Positions 8,810 through 17,173 of a stretch of 49,086 nt of DNA are shown one piece after another. The DNA comes from Ligilactobacillus saerimneri DSM 16049. Its GTDB lineage: Bacteria > Bacillota > Bacilli > Lactobacillales > Lactobacillaceae. The stretch is from positions 1 through 49,086 of the forward strand of contig NZ_AUHQ01000014.1 in assembly GCF_000423265.1 (NCBI RefSeq), in the 5' to 3' direction. Within the stretch, counting starts at the first letter, position 1, and every line of letters begins with the position of its first letter. The position numbers and the translations under genes are program-made. The notes below the pieces were generated by a model. It was not told where the DNA came from. It did not search any database and was given only the letters and a program-made list of their open reading frames with translations.

Positions 8810-8988
8810 TTTCCTTCCTACTATAATAGTTGCTTGGCCCAGATGTGGCTTTAAATGAGCAACTATTTAGCTTTTCCTTTCTATATCTTCTTACCGCGGA
8901 TACTACTTAGTCCAATAAACATCCTGCTTCAAGGCTGCTATTCCGGTAAGCTCAACTAAAACTAGTTCTTTTATGGATCACTTTTTCA

Positions 8989-9017
8989 ATTCTATATAGA
9001 TTTAAGCATGATTTCAA
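8989..9017 (-). promoter_or_regulatory. Candidate promoter for the YtxK-like methyltransferase
   Basis: On the minus strand TTGAAA (9017-9012), a 17-nt spacer and TAGAAT (8994-8989) each match consensus at five of six bases. A further hairpin (AGTTGCT...AGCAACT) lies in the roughly 180-nt leader. Confidence 0.6.
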
Positions 9018-9027
9018 GCTACCCGCC

Positions 9028-9312
9028 TTATTTTTCAAAGCAATACTGCTGGTTATTGGACAAAGTTACAACATAATGTCCCCCTTGCCAGACAACCTTT
9101 CCTTCCGGATAAGTCCCTGCATGGCGCTGGTCGTAACGCAAGCGGTTCATTACCGTTTGTGCTTGGTTGGTATTGATCATTTCCTGATAACTCATGATTC
9201 GGGCGTAATAACACAAACTCTGTCCGACTGCCACCATTCCCAAAATTCCCAACAACAATAAGCATGTAACCATCGTATAAGCCTTAGTCCGCCGGCATCT
9301 AACTTTCAGCAT
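9028..9312 (-). CDS. comGG: ComGG-like competence pseudopilus protein
   Basis: A 94-residue protein with a short basic leader and a hydrophobic segment after KAYTM. This resembles a type IV pilin N-terminus, but threonine or valine occupies the place of the usual Glu at +5. It is called ComGG from its position as the last comG gene and from this layout. Sequence conservation of ComGG is weak in general. It overlaps comGF by 14 nt, which implies coupled translation. Confidence 0.75.
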   Translation of the reverse strand: MLKVRCRRTKAYTMVTCLLLLGILGMVAVGQSLCYYARIMSYQEMINTNQAQTVMNRLRYDQRHAGTYPEGKVVWQGGHYVVTLSNNQQYCFEK

Positions 9313-9778
9313 ATGGAGCCATCACCACCCTTCGTTGGTATTGCTTGCCACTGATGGTGGCTTTTATAGTCAAAATGTCCGCCTGGTATGTATAGTGAAT
9401 TTGATCGACATGATATAACAACGGAATCCGTCCCTTAAAGTCACTTGGTCGGGCAGGCGTGAGGGCTTTTTTCATAATTAGTTCTTTTTTATCAGGTTTA
9501 TGAAGTAAACAGTAATATGCTTTTTCTGGCGGCGAATAAAATACCATCAACGTATCTGATTCAGAACAAGGTTGTAGCTGCAGGCGGTCCATTGTCAGAA
9601 CTGTAATCAGGTGTTCCCACATCACTCTGTCTTGTTGCTGCGTAGTCCGTTGCGGTGAATAGAGTATCTGGGCTAATCCATTAATCAAAAGAATAGTCAC
9701 AGCTGTAATCCCTAGGGCAATGATCGTTTCAAGTAAAGTGAATGCTTTACTCTTGGGGGACTTTTGGCGGTAGTTCAT
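9299..9778 (-). CDS. comGF: ComGF competence pseudopilin
   Basis: A 159-residue protein with the type IV prepilin motif SKAFTLLETIIALGIT near residues 10-25. ComC-type prepilin peptidase would cut before the Phe, and Glu5 of the mature protein is retained. The rest is a soluble pseudopilin domain. It belongs to the pseudopilus that brings DNA across the cell wall during transformation. GGTGAAAG precedes the ATG. Its 5' end overlaps comGE by 32 nt. Confidence 0.88.
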   Translation of the reverse strand: MNYRQKSPKSKAFTLLETIIALGITAVTILLINGLAQILYSPQRTTQQQDRVMWEHLITVLTMDRLQLQPCSESDTLMVFYSPPEKAYYCLLHKPDKKELIMKKALTPARPSDFKGRIPLLYHVDQIHYTYQADILTIKATISGKQYQRRVVMAPYAES

Positions 9779-9980
9779 CTTCTTTCACCTCATACAAGCG
9801 CTGACGACTCCAATTGAGCTGCTGGTAAGACTGGTTTAATTGAGCATATACTTGCCGTTCACGGCGGACTAAAACCTGTTGATTGCATGCAACAAGCATG
9901 ATCCCTAAACTGATGAGAGTTAGGCCTAACAAAGCTTCAGCTAGCACAAAAGCTTTATGTTTAGGTTTGATAAATTGCAT
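9747..9980 (-). CDS. comGE: ComGE competence pseudopilin
   Basis: A 77-residue prepilin-like protein. After the basic leader, KHKAFVLAEALLGLTLISLG is the cleavage and membrane segment, with Glu at +5. The remaining part is a short coiled, Gln/Arg-rich helix. It is a minor pseudopilin by position between comGD and comGF. AGGAGGACGTT precedes the ATG. It overlaps comGD by 20 nt and comGF by 32 nt. Confidence 0.85.
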   Translation of the reverse strand: MQFIKPKHKAFVLAEALLGLTLISLGIMLVACNQQVLVRRERQVYAQLNQSYQQLNWSRQRLYEVKEDELPPKVPQE

Positions 9981-10389
9981 AACGTCCTCCTACTCCCAGC
10001 TGAAAAGCCACACGATAACCGGGTCCTGGTTGCCTAGCGTCCAAGTATACTGACTGAGGCATCACATTGCCGGTCGCGGTCAGCTTGATTTCATAGTAAG
10101 TCCGCGGGCGGAGACGGTGGGGGTAGGGCAAATGTCCCCAACTATTACGCTCCCCCCGCATAAAAACAACTTCATCGCGATAAAAACATAAGCGCGCACT
10201 TTTATTAGCAGTCATGTATTGGACAGTTCGATCCCACTCCGTATCGAAGCGGTGCCAAAATATTCGTTCCTGCGTACTTTGCCACGTCTGGCGTGCCGGC
10301 GGAAACCCCAAAAGTATTAATGCTGCTGTTATCGCCAACACGACGAGCATTTCGACCAAAGAAAAGGCCCTATAGCGTTTATTTTTCAT
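9961..10389 (-). CDS. comGD: ComGD competence pseudopilin
   Basis: A 142-residue GspH/ComGD-type minor pseudopilin. YRAFSLVEMLVVLAITAALILLG near residues 6-28 is the prepilin peptidase site plus transmembrane helix, with Glu at +5. The C-terminal domain is beta-rich. It overlaps comGC by 11 nt and comGE by 20 nt, in line with one polycistronic message. Confidence 0.88.
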   Translation of the reverse strand: MKNKRYRAFSLVEMLVVLAITAALILLGFPPARQTWQSTQERIFWHRFDTEWDRTVQYMTANKSARLCFYRDEVVFMRGERNSWGHLPYPHRLRPRTYYEIKLTATGNVMPQSVYLDARQPGPGYRVAFQLGVGGRYAIYQT

Positions 10390-10681
10390 GGCTAATCTCT
10401 AAATGTTCCCGCTTGATTGCTTCTACCTGACTAGCAGTAAGATACTTAGCTTGTTCTAAGTCAGCAACCGTCACACTATTCACGTTATGGTCATTCATAT
10501 ACAACTGCGCCTGCGTATTAAGCTCAGTTTGTAATGCATTACGGTTAATTTTACTGGCATTTTTTCGTTGGGCAGCCACATTGGGGAGAATGATCAACAC
10601 CAGTAGCGAAATAATAAATAACACCACTGCCATCTCTAACAAGGTAAAAGCCGGTACCTTTTTAGCCAAATATTTCTTCAT
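10379..10681 (-). CDS. comGC: ComGC major competence pseudopilin
   Basis: A 100-residue prepilin. VPAFTLLEMAVVLFIISLLVLIILPNV near residues 9-35 gives the processing site before Phe, Glu at +5 and the assembly helix. Behind it lies the short conserved NxxALQTELNTQAQLYxxD stretch typical of ComGC. It forms the shaft of the competence pseudopilus. The start shares an ATGA with the comGB stop (4-nt overlap). Confidence 0.92.
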   Translation of the reverse strand: MKKYLAKKVPAFTLLEMAVVLFIISLLVLIILPNVAAQRKNASKINRNALQTELNTQAQLYMNDHNVNSVTVADLEQAKYLTASQVEAIKREHLEISHEK

Positions 10682-11796
10682 TTATATACATATACTCCTT
10701 CCAAACTATGATATAGGGGTAATAGAATCGCCAAGTAAGTGCCAATAATCAGGCAAGCAATAATAACAAAGAGGAGAGGTTGAATGTAGTTCATCATCCG
10801 TTCACTCTTTTGCAATAACTTCTTGTAGGCTAGCTTGGAATAAACTAAAAGTTCTGTCCCCAGTTGAGACAAAGTCTGCCCCTTACCGATGAAATAAGTC
10901 AACTCTGGCGGTAAAAAAGGATAATGCCGAATAAATGTTGATAAGCTCTGACCAGAATTGATATGCCGTTCTAACCGTTCCCCTAACTGATAAAACAATG
11001 ATGCAGGGTCAAAAACCAAGAGATATTCCCTAATCTGCTTGAGGTCCATCCCACTTTTCAGCAGCATTCCGATATTAAAGGAAAGATAATAGTAACTATA
11101 TTGTGAATACAGTTTACCGATAATTGGTAAACTCACATACCAGCTGCTCCGTACTACCGCTCCTTGTTTCCGCCACCACCAACCGACCCGCAATAAATAC
11201 ACCACTAAAACGCTTAGTAACACTACTCCTATATACTTGAGTACTAACCACCAACTGATAAAGTTGGTTTGGTCAAAATTGCTAAAATGAGTTAACTGCG
11301 GAAATAACCATATTTTGACCGCCACAATAATCCCACCAATCACAACAAACAAAGCCACTGGGTATGCTAATAGTGCTCGCAAACGGGCCTTTTGGCGTGT
11401 TCGGGTAGTCAGCAATTGTCCCAGCTGTTGTAAACTCTGGTCCAAAAAACCATGCTTTTCTGCAATCATGATCTGACTATAAGAATTAGTAGCAATCCTC
11501 CCTGCCAATGCCTGCCCTAAACTTTGTCCTGCTTGCAATTGTGTATTAATTTGCGTCAAAAATGATTTTAGTTCCGGTGCTAATCCCTGCATCATAGTAA
11601 GTGCTGTTTGCAATTGAAAACCTGCCTGTAATAAGTCGGCCAACAATGAGAAAAATAACACTTGCTGGCGCAACGGTAAGCGTGTTTTGGGTGGGCGTAA
11701 ATACTTGGCAGCCTGGCGGTTAGTTTTAGGATTAGCCTTCTTGGAAAGCGGCCACTGTTTGTGGGGTGATCCACCCCGCTTGTTGACATCGCGCAA
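10678..11796 (-). CDS. comGB: ComGB competence pilus assembly membrane protein
   Basis: A 372-residue GspF/PilC-type polytopic protein with two repeats of the T2SF domain (about 45-165 and 245-365) and three membrane segments (about 145-170, 190-210 and 340-365). It couples the ATPase to pseudopilus assembly. The start taken is TTG 11796, because GGAGGGAG sits immediately upstream inside comGA and no ATG lies early in the frame. This gives a 65-nt overlap with comGA. The first 40 residues are basic and might be dispensable. Confidence 0.88.
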   Translation of the reverse strand: MRDVNKRGGSPHKQWPLSKKANPKTNRQAAKYLRPPKTRLPLRQQVLFFSLLADLLQAGFQLQTALTMMQGLAPELKSFLTQINTQLQAGQSLGQALAGRIATNSYSQIMIAEKHGFLDQSLQQLGQLLTTRTRQKARLRALLAYPVALFVVIGGIIVAVKIWLFPQLTHFSNFDQTNFISWWLVLKYIGVVLLSVLVVYLLRVGWWWRKQGAVVRSSWYVSLPIIGKLYSQYSYYYLSFNIGMLLKSGMDLKQIREYLLVFDPASLFYQLGERLERHINSGQSLSTFIRHYPFLPPELTYFIGKGQTLSQLGTELLVYSKLAYKKLLQKSERMMNYIQPLLFVIIACLIIGTYLAILLPLYHSLEGVYVYK

Positions 11797-12703
11797 GGTT
11801 CTCCCTCCATTCCGTCGTCATTCCTGCCTGGGGCCTTCCCAGTGCTTCTTGGTCCCAACCAACCACTTGATCGAAAAGGACTCGCTGGTCACCTTGAATA
11901 GTTGGCAGTAACCGCTGGTATGAAATTAAATTCAATATCTGGCTTAACTCCTGCTCGTCGACCCCCAAATTTACTAAGCGCTGGTATACCCCATACACGT
12001 TACGGGCATGGACCGTGCTCAAGACTAAATGCCCACTCAGAGCTGCCCGGACAGCAATCTGAGCTGTGCCTGTATCCCGAATCTCACCAATTATGAAAAC
12101 ATCTGGATGGTGACGTAATGCTACCCGCAATAGCTGTTCATAGGTCATATCCGCCCGGTCATTAACCTGGATTTGGAGAAAACGCTCTTCTTGAATCTCG
12201 ATTGGGTCCTCAATACACAGCACCATCTTACCCGTCAATTGGCGGGCAAAATGATACATCGCTGTCGTCTTACCACTCCCCATCGGCCCGGCAAATAAAA
12301 CTAAGCCTCGTTGTTGGCACGCTTGGCTAATCCGCTGCCACTGGTCAGCAAAGAAATACCCCTGCTTGAGCTGGGTATGGGGATACAGCAGGCGGATTAC
12401 CAGGGACTCCCGGTCACGGTAGTCCCCAACCGCCGACAAACGACAGTGAATAGTCTGGTCCGCATGTTTAAACTGCCACGCTCCCAACTGGGGGCGGCGC
12501 TTTTCCGTCAAGGACATATCACTATTAAACTTCAGGTAGTTGATCATCTTTTGCCCCTCTGTATGGGGAACACGTCGGTATTCATAGTGTAGCCCCTGAC
12601 AGTCAAAGCAAATCAAATATTCCCCGTGGCGAGGAAGAAAATAGATATCCCCCGCTACCATCTCCGCAGCTGCTGTGAGTACCTTGTGCGCTGCTCTTTG
12701 CAT
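11732..12703 (-). CDS. comGA: ComGA competence pilus assembly ATPase
   Basis: A 323-residue GspE/PilB family ATPase. Walker A is GPMGSGKTT (139-147), the Asp box is around IEDPIE (165-170), and Walker B is HHPDVFIIGEIRD (198-210), followed by the His box LSTVHARN. It powers pseudopilus polymerisation for DNA uptake. ATG 12703 has a very strong AAAGGAGGGA ribosome site. That site can pair with the sequence just upstream (see the hairpin at 12710-12742). All seven comG genes look intact, so the uptake pilus could be functional. Confidence 0.94.
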   Translation of the reverse strand: MQRAAHKVLTAAAEMVAGDIYFLPRHGEYLICFDCQGLHYEYRRVPHTEGQKMINYLKFNSDMSLTEKRRPQLGAWQFKHADQTIHCRLSAVGDYRDRESLVIRLLYPHTQLKQGYFFADQWQRISQACQQRGLVLFAGPMGSGKTTAMYHFARQLTGKMVLCIEDPIEIQEERFLQIQVNDRADMTYEQLLRVALRHHPDVFIIGEIRDTGTAQIAVRAALSGHLVLSTVHARNVYGVYQRLVNLGVDEQELSQILNLISYQRLLPTIQGDQRVLFDQVVGWDQEALGRPQAGMTTEWRENLARCQQAGWITPQTVAAFQEG

Positions 12704-12709
12704 AAAAAA

Positions 12710-12742
12710 TCCCTCCTTTACAATCTAAATACGAAAGGAGGA
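12710..12742 (-). promoter_or_regulatory. Hairpin that can mask the comGA ribosome binding site
   Basis: On the minus strand CCTCCTTT (12741-12734) is the exact complement of AAAGGAGG (12719-12712), extended by one T-G pair (12742-12711), with a 14-nt loop. The downstream arm is the comGA Shine-Dalgarno sequence. If the transcript begins upstream of 12742 the start region would be folded away. Structure predicted by eye. Confidence 0.5.
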
Positions 12743-12753
12743 GGAATTCTAAC

Positions 12754-12782
12754 AAAAAAGACCCGGAAGAAAGTCCGGGTCT
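12754..12782 (-). terminator. Rho-independent terminator of yebC
   Basis: AGACCCGGA and TCCGGGTCT form a perfect 9-bp stem around a 6-nt loop, followed on the minus strand by TTTTTT. It separates yebC from comGA. Confidence 0.92.
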
Positions 12783-12828
12783 AATCTCGATTCTATGTTA
12801 CTGGGTTGTCCCACTAACTGGTATTGAA

Positions 12829-13557
12829 TTAGTCTTCAGGGTATTCAGCAGAAGTGAACACTTCGGAAACGTCGTCTTCATCTTCAAGCTTTTCAATCAG
12901 GCGGTTAAGCTGTTCAACCTTGTCTTCCGGTACAGGAACAGTGGTTGTTGGAATCATTGTTAATTCAGCAGTAGCTAAATCATACTTCTTTTCCAATTCA
13001 GCCTTAACATCAGTGAATGCCTTTGGATCAGTATAGATTTCAAAGACTTCATCTGCTGATTGTAAATCTTCTGCCCCAGCTTCGATAACGTCTTCAAACA
13101 TTTGATCTTCATCAACGTCCAAACCTTCACGAGCAATTGCAATGTAGCCCTTACGGTTGAACATGAAACTAACGGAACCAGTTTCACCAAGACTACCACC
13201 ATTACGGTTGAAGTCACCACGCACAGCAGATGCTGTCCGGTTACGGTTGTCAGTCAAAGCGTGAACTAAGATAGCAACACCTGCTGGGCCATAACCTTCG
13301 TAAGTGATTTCTTCGTAGTCTTCACCACCAGCACCAGAAGCCTTATCAAGGGCACGCTTGATGTTGTCCTTTGGCATGTTAGCGCTACGAGCTTTGTCGA
13401 TCATTAACCGTAATTGCGGGTTAGAATCTGGGTCAGGACCGCCACTCTTTGCAGCCACATAGATCTCTCGTGATATTTTTTGGAAAATTTTTCCACGTTT
13501 AGCATCTTGAGCAGACTTTCTGCCTTGGATGTTATGCCATTTTGAATGTCCTGACAT
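12829..13557 (-). CDS. yebC: YebC/PmpR family regulatory protein
   Basis: A 242-residue protein beginning [23 protein letters not shown], the family hallmark, with the three-domain YebC/TACO1 layout and the conserved YEGYGP segment near 80. Family members act as transcriptional regulators, or on the ribosome to relieve stalling at polyproline stretches. Which one applies here is not clear from sequence. ATG 13557 is preceded by AGAGG. It lies upstream of comG, but a strong terminator separates them. Confidence 0.95.
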   Translation of the reverse strand: MSGHSKWHNIQGRKSAQDAKRGKIFQKISREIYVAAKSGGPDPDSNPQLRLMIDKARSANMPKDNIKRALDKASGAGGEDYEEITYEGYGPAGVAILVHALTDNRNRTASAVRGDFNRNGGSLGETGSVSFMFNRKGYIAIAREGLDVDEDQMFEDVIEAGAEDLQSADEVFEIYTDPKAFTDVKAELEKKYDLATAELTMIPTTTVPVPEDKVEQLNRLIEKLEDEDDVSEVFTSAEYPED

Positions 13558-13651
13558 TTTTACTACCTCTTTCCAATCTTGATAACTGGCAATATATAGC
13601 CAAATTAAATATTACCAAAGAAATTTGAATTTTACAATCCTAACCGCCTAA

Positions 13652-14158
13652 TCAATGCGACCGTTTTCTTTGCCGAATACCAAAGTAAATCACCAAGATC
13701 AAAATGGCAGTCAAGGCTCCGGTACCATCTAGCATAACGTCTTGAAAAAGCGGCGTCCGCCCACCCGTCAGCATCTGGTGAAACTCATCGCTGGCAGCAT
13801 AACCTAGACAGGCCAGGTAGCAAACTACTCCGGTCAACCCGAGATTTCGGAGGCGGTCCTTGAGGCCAAGGACCATAAACCATCCCATTAAAAAATATGT
13901 CCCATAGTGGGCACACTTTCGGATGAAAAACTCTACCATTTTAGCATAGCCTAAAGCAGATAATGATACATGTTCTCCGGCATACGTAAAATCAATTCCT
14001 TGGAGGAGCTTCAATCCCGGCCGGCCTGACAAAAAGTGATGGAGCTGGGGCACAATCGTCTGCTGGTGGTAAGTCTGGGCCGAACTATAAAACAGCACTG
14101 CCATGATTACAGCCACGATTCCAAGGTAGATATTAGGATTAAGCTGACGTTTTTTCAT
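13652..14158 (-). CDS. VanZ-like family membrane protein
   Basis: A 168-residue integral membrane protein with four predicted helices and the VanZ motifs RKCAHYGTYFLMGWFMVLGL (near 83-102) and SDEFHQMLTGGRTPLFQDVMLDGTGA (near 123-148). VanZ-type proteins are associated with teicoplanin tolerance in enterococci, but most relatives have no known role. AGAGGGGAAAG precedes the ATG. It is probably monocistronic. Confidence 0.88.
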   Translation of the reverse strand: MKKRQLNPNIYLGIVAVIMAVLFYSSAQTYHQQTIVPQLHHFLSGRPGLKLLQGIDFTYAGEHVSLSALGYAKMVEFFIRKCAHYGTYFLMGWFMVLGLKDRLRNLGLTGVVCYLACLGYAASDEFHQMLTGGRTPLFQDVMLDGTGALTAILILVIYFGIRQRKRSH

Positions 14159-14198
14159 TCTTTCCCCTCTTTACTAGTACTATAAGTCGAAGCTAGTT

Positions 14199-14238
14199 AA
14201 TAAAAATAAGAAGAGCTGGTTATATGGCTCTCCTTATT
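14199..14238 (-). terminator. Rho-independent terminator of ccpA
   Basis: On the minus strand AATAAGGAGAGC pairs with GCTCTTCTTATT (one G-T pair) around a 10-nt loop and is followed by TTTTTATT. Confidence 0.88.
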
Positions 14239-14245
14239 CAATAAC

Positions 14246-15253
14246 TTATTTAGTTGATGCACGTTTAACGTACCCGTAAGGTAAGAGAATTGTCTTGTCT
14301 TCTTCGACGTCTTCTTCTTTATTCATCATCTTCGTCAAGTACCGCATGGATACTGCCCCAATATCATATAGGGGTTGGGTAATTGAAGATAACTTTGGCC
14401 GTACCATCTGAGTAATCTCGGAGTTGTTGCTAGTAACTAATTCAAATTCTTCTGGGACTTTGACCCCAGCATCCAGGGCACTATTCAAAACTCCAGCCGC
14501 TAACCGATCATCACCCACATAAGCAGCAGTAACCCCCGCTGCAGCCAATGCTGGCCAGATTGTTTCCCCAGCATGGTAACTGTAATCTGTTTCAAAAATC
14601 AAATTCTCGTCAAATTCGATGTTGTTTTCAGCCAGAATTTCTTTATAACCCTTCAACCGGTATTCACCGTTAATTGGGTCAGATAGTGGACCAGAAATGA
14701 AAGCAATGCGGTCGTTACCATGAGAAATCAAATCACGCACAGCTTCCTTAACAGCAGCTACGTAGTCGATGTGGACACTTTCAACTTCGTTTTCAGGATC
14801 CACTGACCCTGCCAAAACGATTGGGGTCCGCGTCCGTTTGAATTCTTCCCGCAACTGGTCGTCCATGTGGTTTCCCATGAAAATGATACCATCAACTTGC
14901 TTAGCTAATAAGGTGTTTAAAACTTGAATTTCTTTATCTTTATTATCGTCAGAGTTGGCCAAGATGATGTTGTACTTGTACATCGTTGCCACATCATCAA
15001 TACCCCGGGCTAATGTTGAAAAGTAAACATTAGTTACGTCAGGAATGATTACCCCAACAGTAGTTGTCTTTTTGCTAGCCAGGCCCCGAGCAACCGCGTT
15101 AGGACGGTAGTCTAAGCGGTCAATAACTTCCAGCACTTTTTTCCGGGTTGCTGGTTTAACGTTAGGATTACCATTAACCACCCGTGACACAGTCGCCATC
15201 GACACTGCAGCTTCACGCGCAACATCGTAGATTGTTACAGTTTGTTTTTCCAT
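14246..15253 (-). CDS. ccpA: Catabolite control protein A (LacI family)
   Basis: A 335-residue LacI/GalR regulator. The N-terminal helix-turn-helix reads VTIYDVAREAAVSMATVSRVVNG, followed by the hinge helix (RPNAVARGLASKK) that inserts in the DNA minor groove. The core is a periplasmic-binding fold. CcpA binds cre sites together with HPr-Ser-P to repress or activate carbon genes. Identity as CcpA is supported by the divergent pepQ gene, the usual arrangement in lactobacilli. ATG 15253 follows GGGAGG. An ATG at 15268 overlaps that site. A cre-like sequence lies in its own upstream region. Confidence 0.93.
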   Translation of the reverse strand: MEKQTVTIYDVAREAAVSMATVSRVVNGNPNVKPATRKKVLEVIDRLDYRPNAVARGLASKKTTTVGVIIPDVTNVYFSTLARGIDDVATMYKYNIILANSDDNKDKEIQVLNTLLAKQVDGIIFMGNHMDDQLREEFKRTRTPIVLAGSVDPENEVESVHIDYVAAVKEAVRDLISHGNDRIAFISGPLSDPINGEYRLKGYKEILAENNIEFDENLIFETDYSYHAGETIWPALAAAGVTAAYVGDDRLAAGVLNSALDAGVKVPEEFELVTSNNSEITQMVRPKLSSITQPLYDIGAVSMRYLTKMMNKEEDVEEDKTILLPYGYVKRASTK

Positions 15254-15332
15254 AATGTAGCCTCCCATTTTTTAGTTTTCATAACGATTTTCATCCGTAA
15301 TGCTTAATCACTCTAGCAGATTTCATCTTTCA

Positions 15333-15347
15333 TTGCAAGCGTTTCAA
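15333..15347. promoter_or_regulatory. cre-like operator in the ccpA-pepQ intergenic region
   Basis: TTGCAAGCGTTTCAA is a near-palindrome that contains the AAGCG core of catabolite-responsive elements and departs from the cre consensus at about one position. It lies 80 nt upstream of the ccpA start and about 45 nt upstream of the pepQ -10 box, so it may mediate autoregulation. Confidence 0.6.
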
Positions 15348-15388
15348 TCTGTTTTTTCATTTGGTTTTCATAAAGGCTTGGAACCGTG

Positions 15389-15397
15389 TGCTATAAT
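15389..15397 (+). promoter_or_regulatory. pepQ promoter, extended -10
   Basis: TGCTATAAT is a perfect extended -10 element (TG, one base, TATAAT). The -35 region is poor, as is common with extended -10 promoters. Transcription would begin near 15404, giving a short leader with AAGGAG at 15421. Confidence 0.75.
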
Positions 15398-15435
15398 TAA
15401 TATTGGTTTTAATTTTTATAAAGGAGTACATCATT

Positions 15436-16539
15436 ATGTCACATATCACTACTGTTCAAAATTGGCTAGCAACCAATAATCTTGATATTGCATATGTCAG
15501 TGATTGGAAGAATATCGAATACTTCACTGGCTTTAGCAGTGACCCAGTTGAACGGGTCTTAGCCTTGTTTATCTTTCCCGATCAAGATCCATTTATCTTT
15601 GCGCCAGCCCTAGAAGTCGGCTCAGTCAAGCAAGCTGGCTGGCAATATCCTGTTTATGGTTATCTTGACCATGAAGATCCTTTTGCATTGATCAAGCAAC
15701 ACATCAATGACCGGAAAAACAACCCCACCCAGTGGGCAATCGAAAAGGGATCATTAACAGTGGAACGCTATGAAGCAGTGCGGCACCAATTCCCGCAAGC
15801 TGAATTTGCTGGCGACCTGACTCCTGTGATCCAACAAGAAAAGTTACTGAAAACACCAGATGAAATTCAAAAATTGATTGTGGCTGGTCAATACGCAGAC
15901 AAGGCCTTTACTGTTGGTTTCAATGCACTAGCTCAAAATATGTCCGAACAAGATGTCGCAGCTGAAATTGATTACGCAATGCGGAAGCAAGGCATCATGC
16001 ACATGAGTTTCGATACTATTGTCCAATCAGGTGCTAACGCTGCTGACCCACATGGCGCACCAAAGACGGACCTAATCCAACCAAACGCCCTTACCCTCTT
16101 TGACCTCGGGGTAGTTTACCAAGGTTATATCTCTGATGCTTCACGGACTGTGGCCTTTGGCGAAATCGACGATAAGCAAAAAGATATCTACAATGTTTGC
16201 TTGGAAGCCCAACTTACTGCACAAGCTAAGGCAAAGCCAGGGATGACCGCAGCTGAACTGGACCAAATCGCACGGGATGTGATCTCCAAGGCTGGTTATG
16301 GCGAATACTTCATCCACCGCTTGGGTCATGGGATGGGACAAAGTGAACACGAATTTCCATCTATCATGGAAGGAAACAATATGGAACTTCAACCAGGTAT
16401 GTGCTTCTCCATTGAACCTGGAATCTACATTCCAGGCTTTGCTGGGGTCCGCATCGAAGATTGTGTTCACGTTACTGAAACTGGGGTGGAACCATTTACT
16501 CATACTTCCAAGGAATTGCGGGTTATCCCCCTGCGGTAA
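15436..16539 (+). CDS. pepQ: Xaa-Pro dipeptidase PepQ (M24 family)
   Basis: A cytoplasmic metallopeptidase of 367 residues that splits X-Pro dipeptides. The N-terminal creatinase-like domain spans about 1-125. The M24 pita-bread domain carries the ligands: FDLGVVYQGYISDASRT (two Asp), HRLGHGMG (His) and SIEPGIYIPGFAGVRIED (two Glu). ATG 15436 is preceded by AAGGAG. The frame is open to 15403, but those residues read like leader. It diverges from ccpA, as in other lactobacilli, and has its own terminator. Confidence 0.94.
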   Translation: MSHITTVQNWLATNNLDIAYVSDWKNIEYFTGFSSDPVERVLALFIFPDQDPFIFAPALEVGSVKQAGWQYPVYGYLDHEDPFALIKQHINDRKNNPTQWAIEKGSLTVERYEAVRHQFPQAEFAGDLTPVIQQEKLLKTPDEIQKLIVAGQYADKAFTVGFNALAQNMSEQDVAAEIDYAMRKQGIMHMSFDTIVQSGANAADPHGAPKTDLIQPNALTLFDLGVVYQGYISDASRTVAFGEIDDKQKDIYNVCLEAQLTAQAKAKPGMTAAELDQIARDVISKAGYGEYFIHRLGHGMGQSEHEFPSIMEGNNMELQPGMCFSIEPGIYIPGFAGVRIEDCVHVTETGVEPFTHTSKELRVIPLR

Positions 16540-16590
16540 TTAAGCTTGCGCATTTAGGTTAGTTGCTAACATTCGAATAAGATACTAAAG

Positions 16591-16622
16591 AAGAGCTCCA
16601 CTTAATTGTGGGGCTCTTTTTT
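16591..16622 (+). terminator. Rho-independent terminator of pepQ
   Basis: AAGAGCTCCAC pairs with GTGGGGCTCTT (one G-T pair) around a 6-nt loop and runs into TTTTTT. Confidence 0.93.
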
Positions 16623-16642
16623 ATGGCGGTATTTGGCAATAA

Positions 16643-16693
16643 AAAATACCTATTGCCTGTAAGGAGCACTCGTTCTCCCTAGTAGGTAATAGG
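16643..16693 (-). terminator. Probable terminator of the DUF948/YtxH unit
   Basis: A long imperfect stem, anchored by CCTATT (16649-16654) and AATAGG (16688-16693) with GGAG/CTCC at the loop, is followed on the minus strand by TTTTTTATT. It lies 20 nt after the YtxH stop. Confidence 0.75.
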
Positions 16694-16715
16694 CATCAGT
16701 CTTGTTTAACCCATC

Positions 16716-17168
16716 CTAGTCTTCAGTGTGGGGATAGAAGACTTGCACCCGTGGTTCATCTTCTTCGGTAAAGATCCCACTGTCAACAACGATGTCATCT
16801 TGGTAAGCTTCTTCTTCAGCAGGAGTTTGCATATCTTCTTTGACCTGGTTTAACCGGTCCTTGAGGTCAGCTGTACTCTGCTTCAGTGAGGCTAAAGTTG
16901 CTTGCATGTTGTCTTGTTGGTCTGCAAACTTCCCCTTCACTGTTCCCACTTGGTCCTTCATCCATTCAGAAAAAGTTTGTTCAGTAGTGGTTTCATCCAT
17001 ATATTCTGCAAAATACTTGTAGTATTTGAGCGCTGTTTGTTTGCCCTGGTCAACTGACTCGTCGAGTTGACGCTTGAGTTGCGCCCGTTTTTCAGTGCTC
17101 ATCTTAGCAACATAAAAAGCTGTCCCAGCAGCTGCTGCACCCAATCCTAGTAACCACTTGTTTTTCAT
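16716..17168 (-). CDS. YtxH domain-containing protein
   Basis: About 150 residues. A short N-terminal membrane segment (KWLLGLGAAAAGTAFYVA) is followed by a long charged helix rich in Lys, Gln and Asp and an acidic C-terminus, the usual YtxH layout. Members are small stress-associated membrane proteins of unclear function. ATG 17168 is chosen over GTG 17174, because AAAGGAAG lies 8 nt from it and the GTG overlaps the stop of the preceding gene. It is co-transcribed with the DUF948 gene. Confidence 0.85.
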   Translation of the reverse strand: MKNKWLLGLGAAAAGTAFYVAKMSTEKRAQLKRQLDESVDQGKQTALKYYKYFAEYMDETTTEQTFSEWMKDQVGTVKGKFADQQDNMQATLASLKQSTADLKDRLNQVKEDMQTPAEEEAYQDDIVVDSGIFTEEDEPRVQVFYPHTED

Positions 17169-17173
17169 AATCA

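Noticed and set aside
12730-12737. TACGAAAG, similar to the ComX box (TACGAATA) of streptococcal late competence genes, directly upstream of comG
   Set aside because: It lies on the plus strand while comGA is read from the minus strand, so its orientation is wrong. No equivalent box is seen on the minus strand.
16548-16562. CGCATTTAGGTTAG after pepQ, similar to part of the dispersed element at 35365-35455
   Set aside because: Only about 13 bases agree, and the order of the remaining blocks differs, so chance is sufficient.
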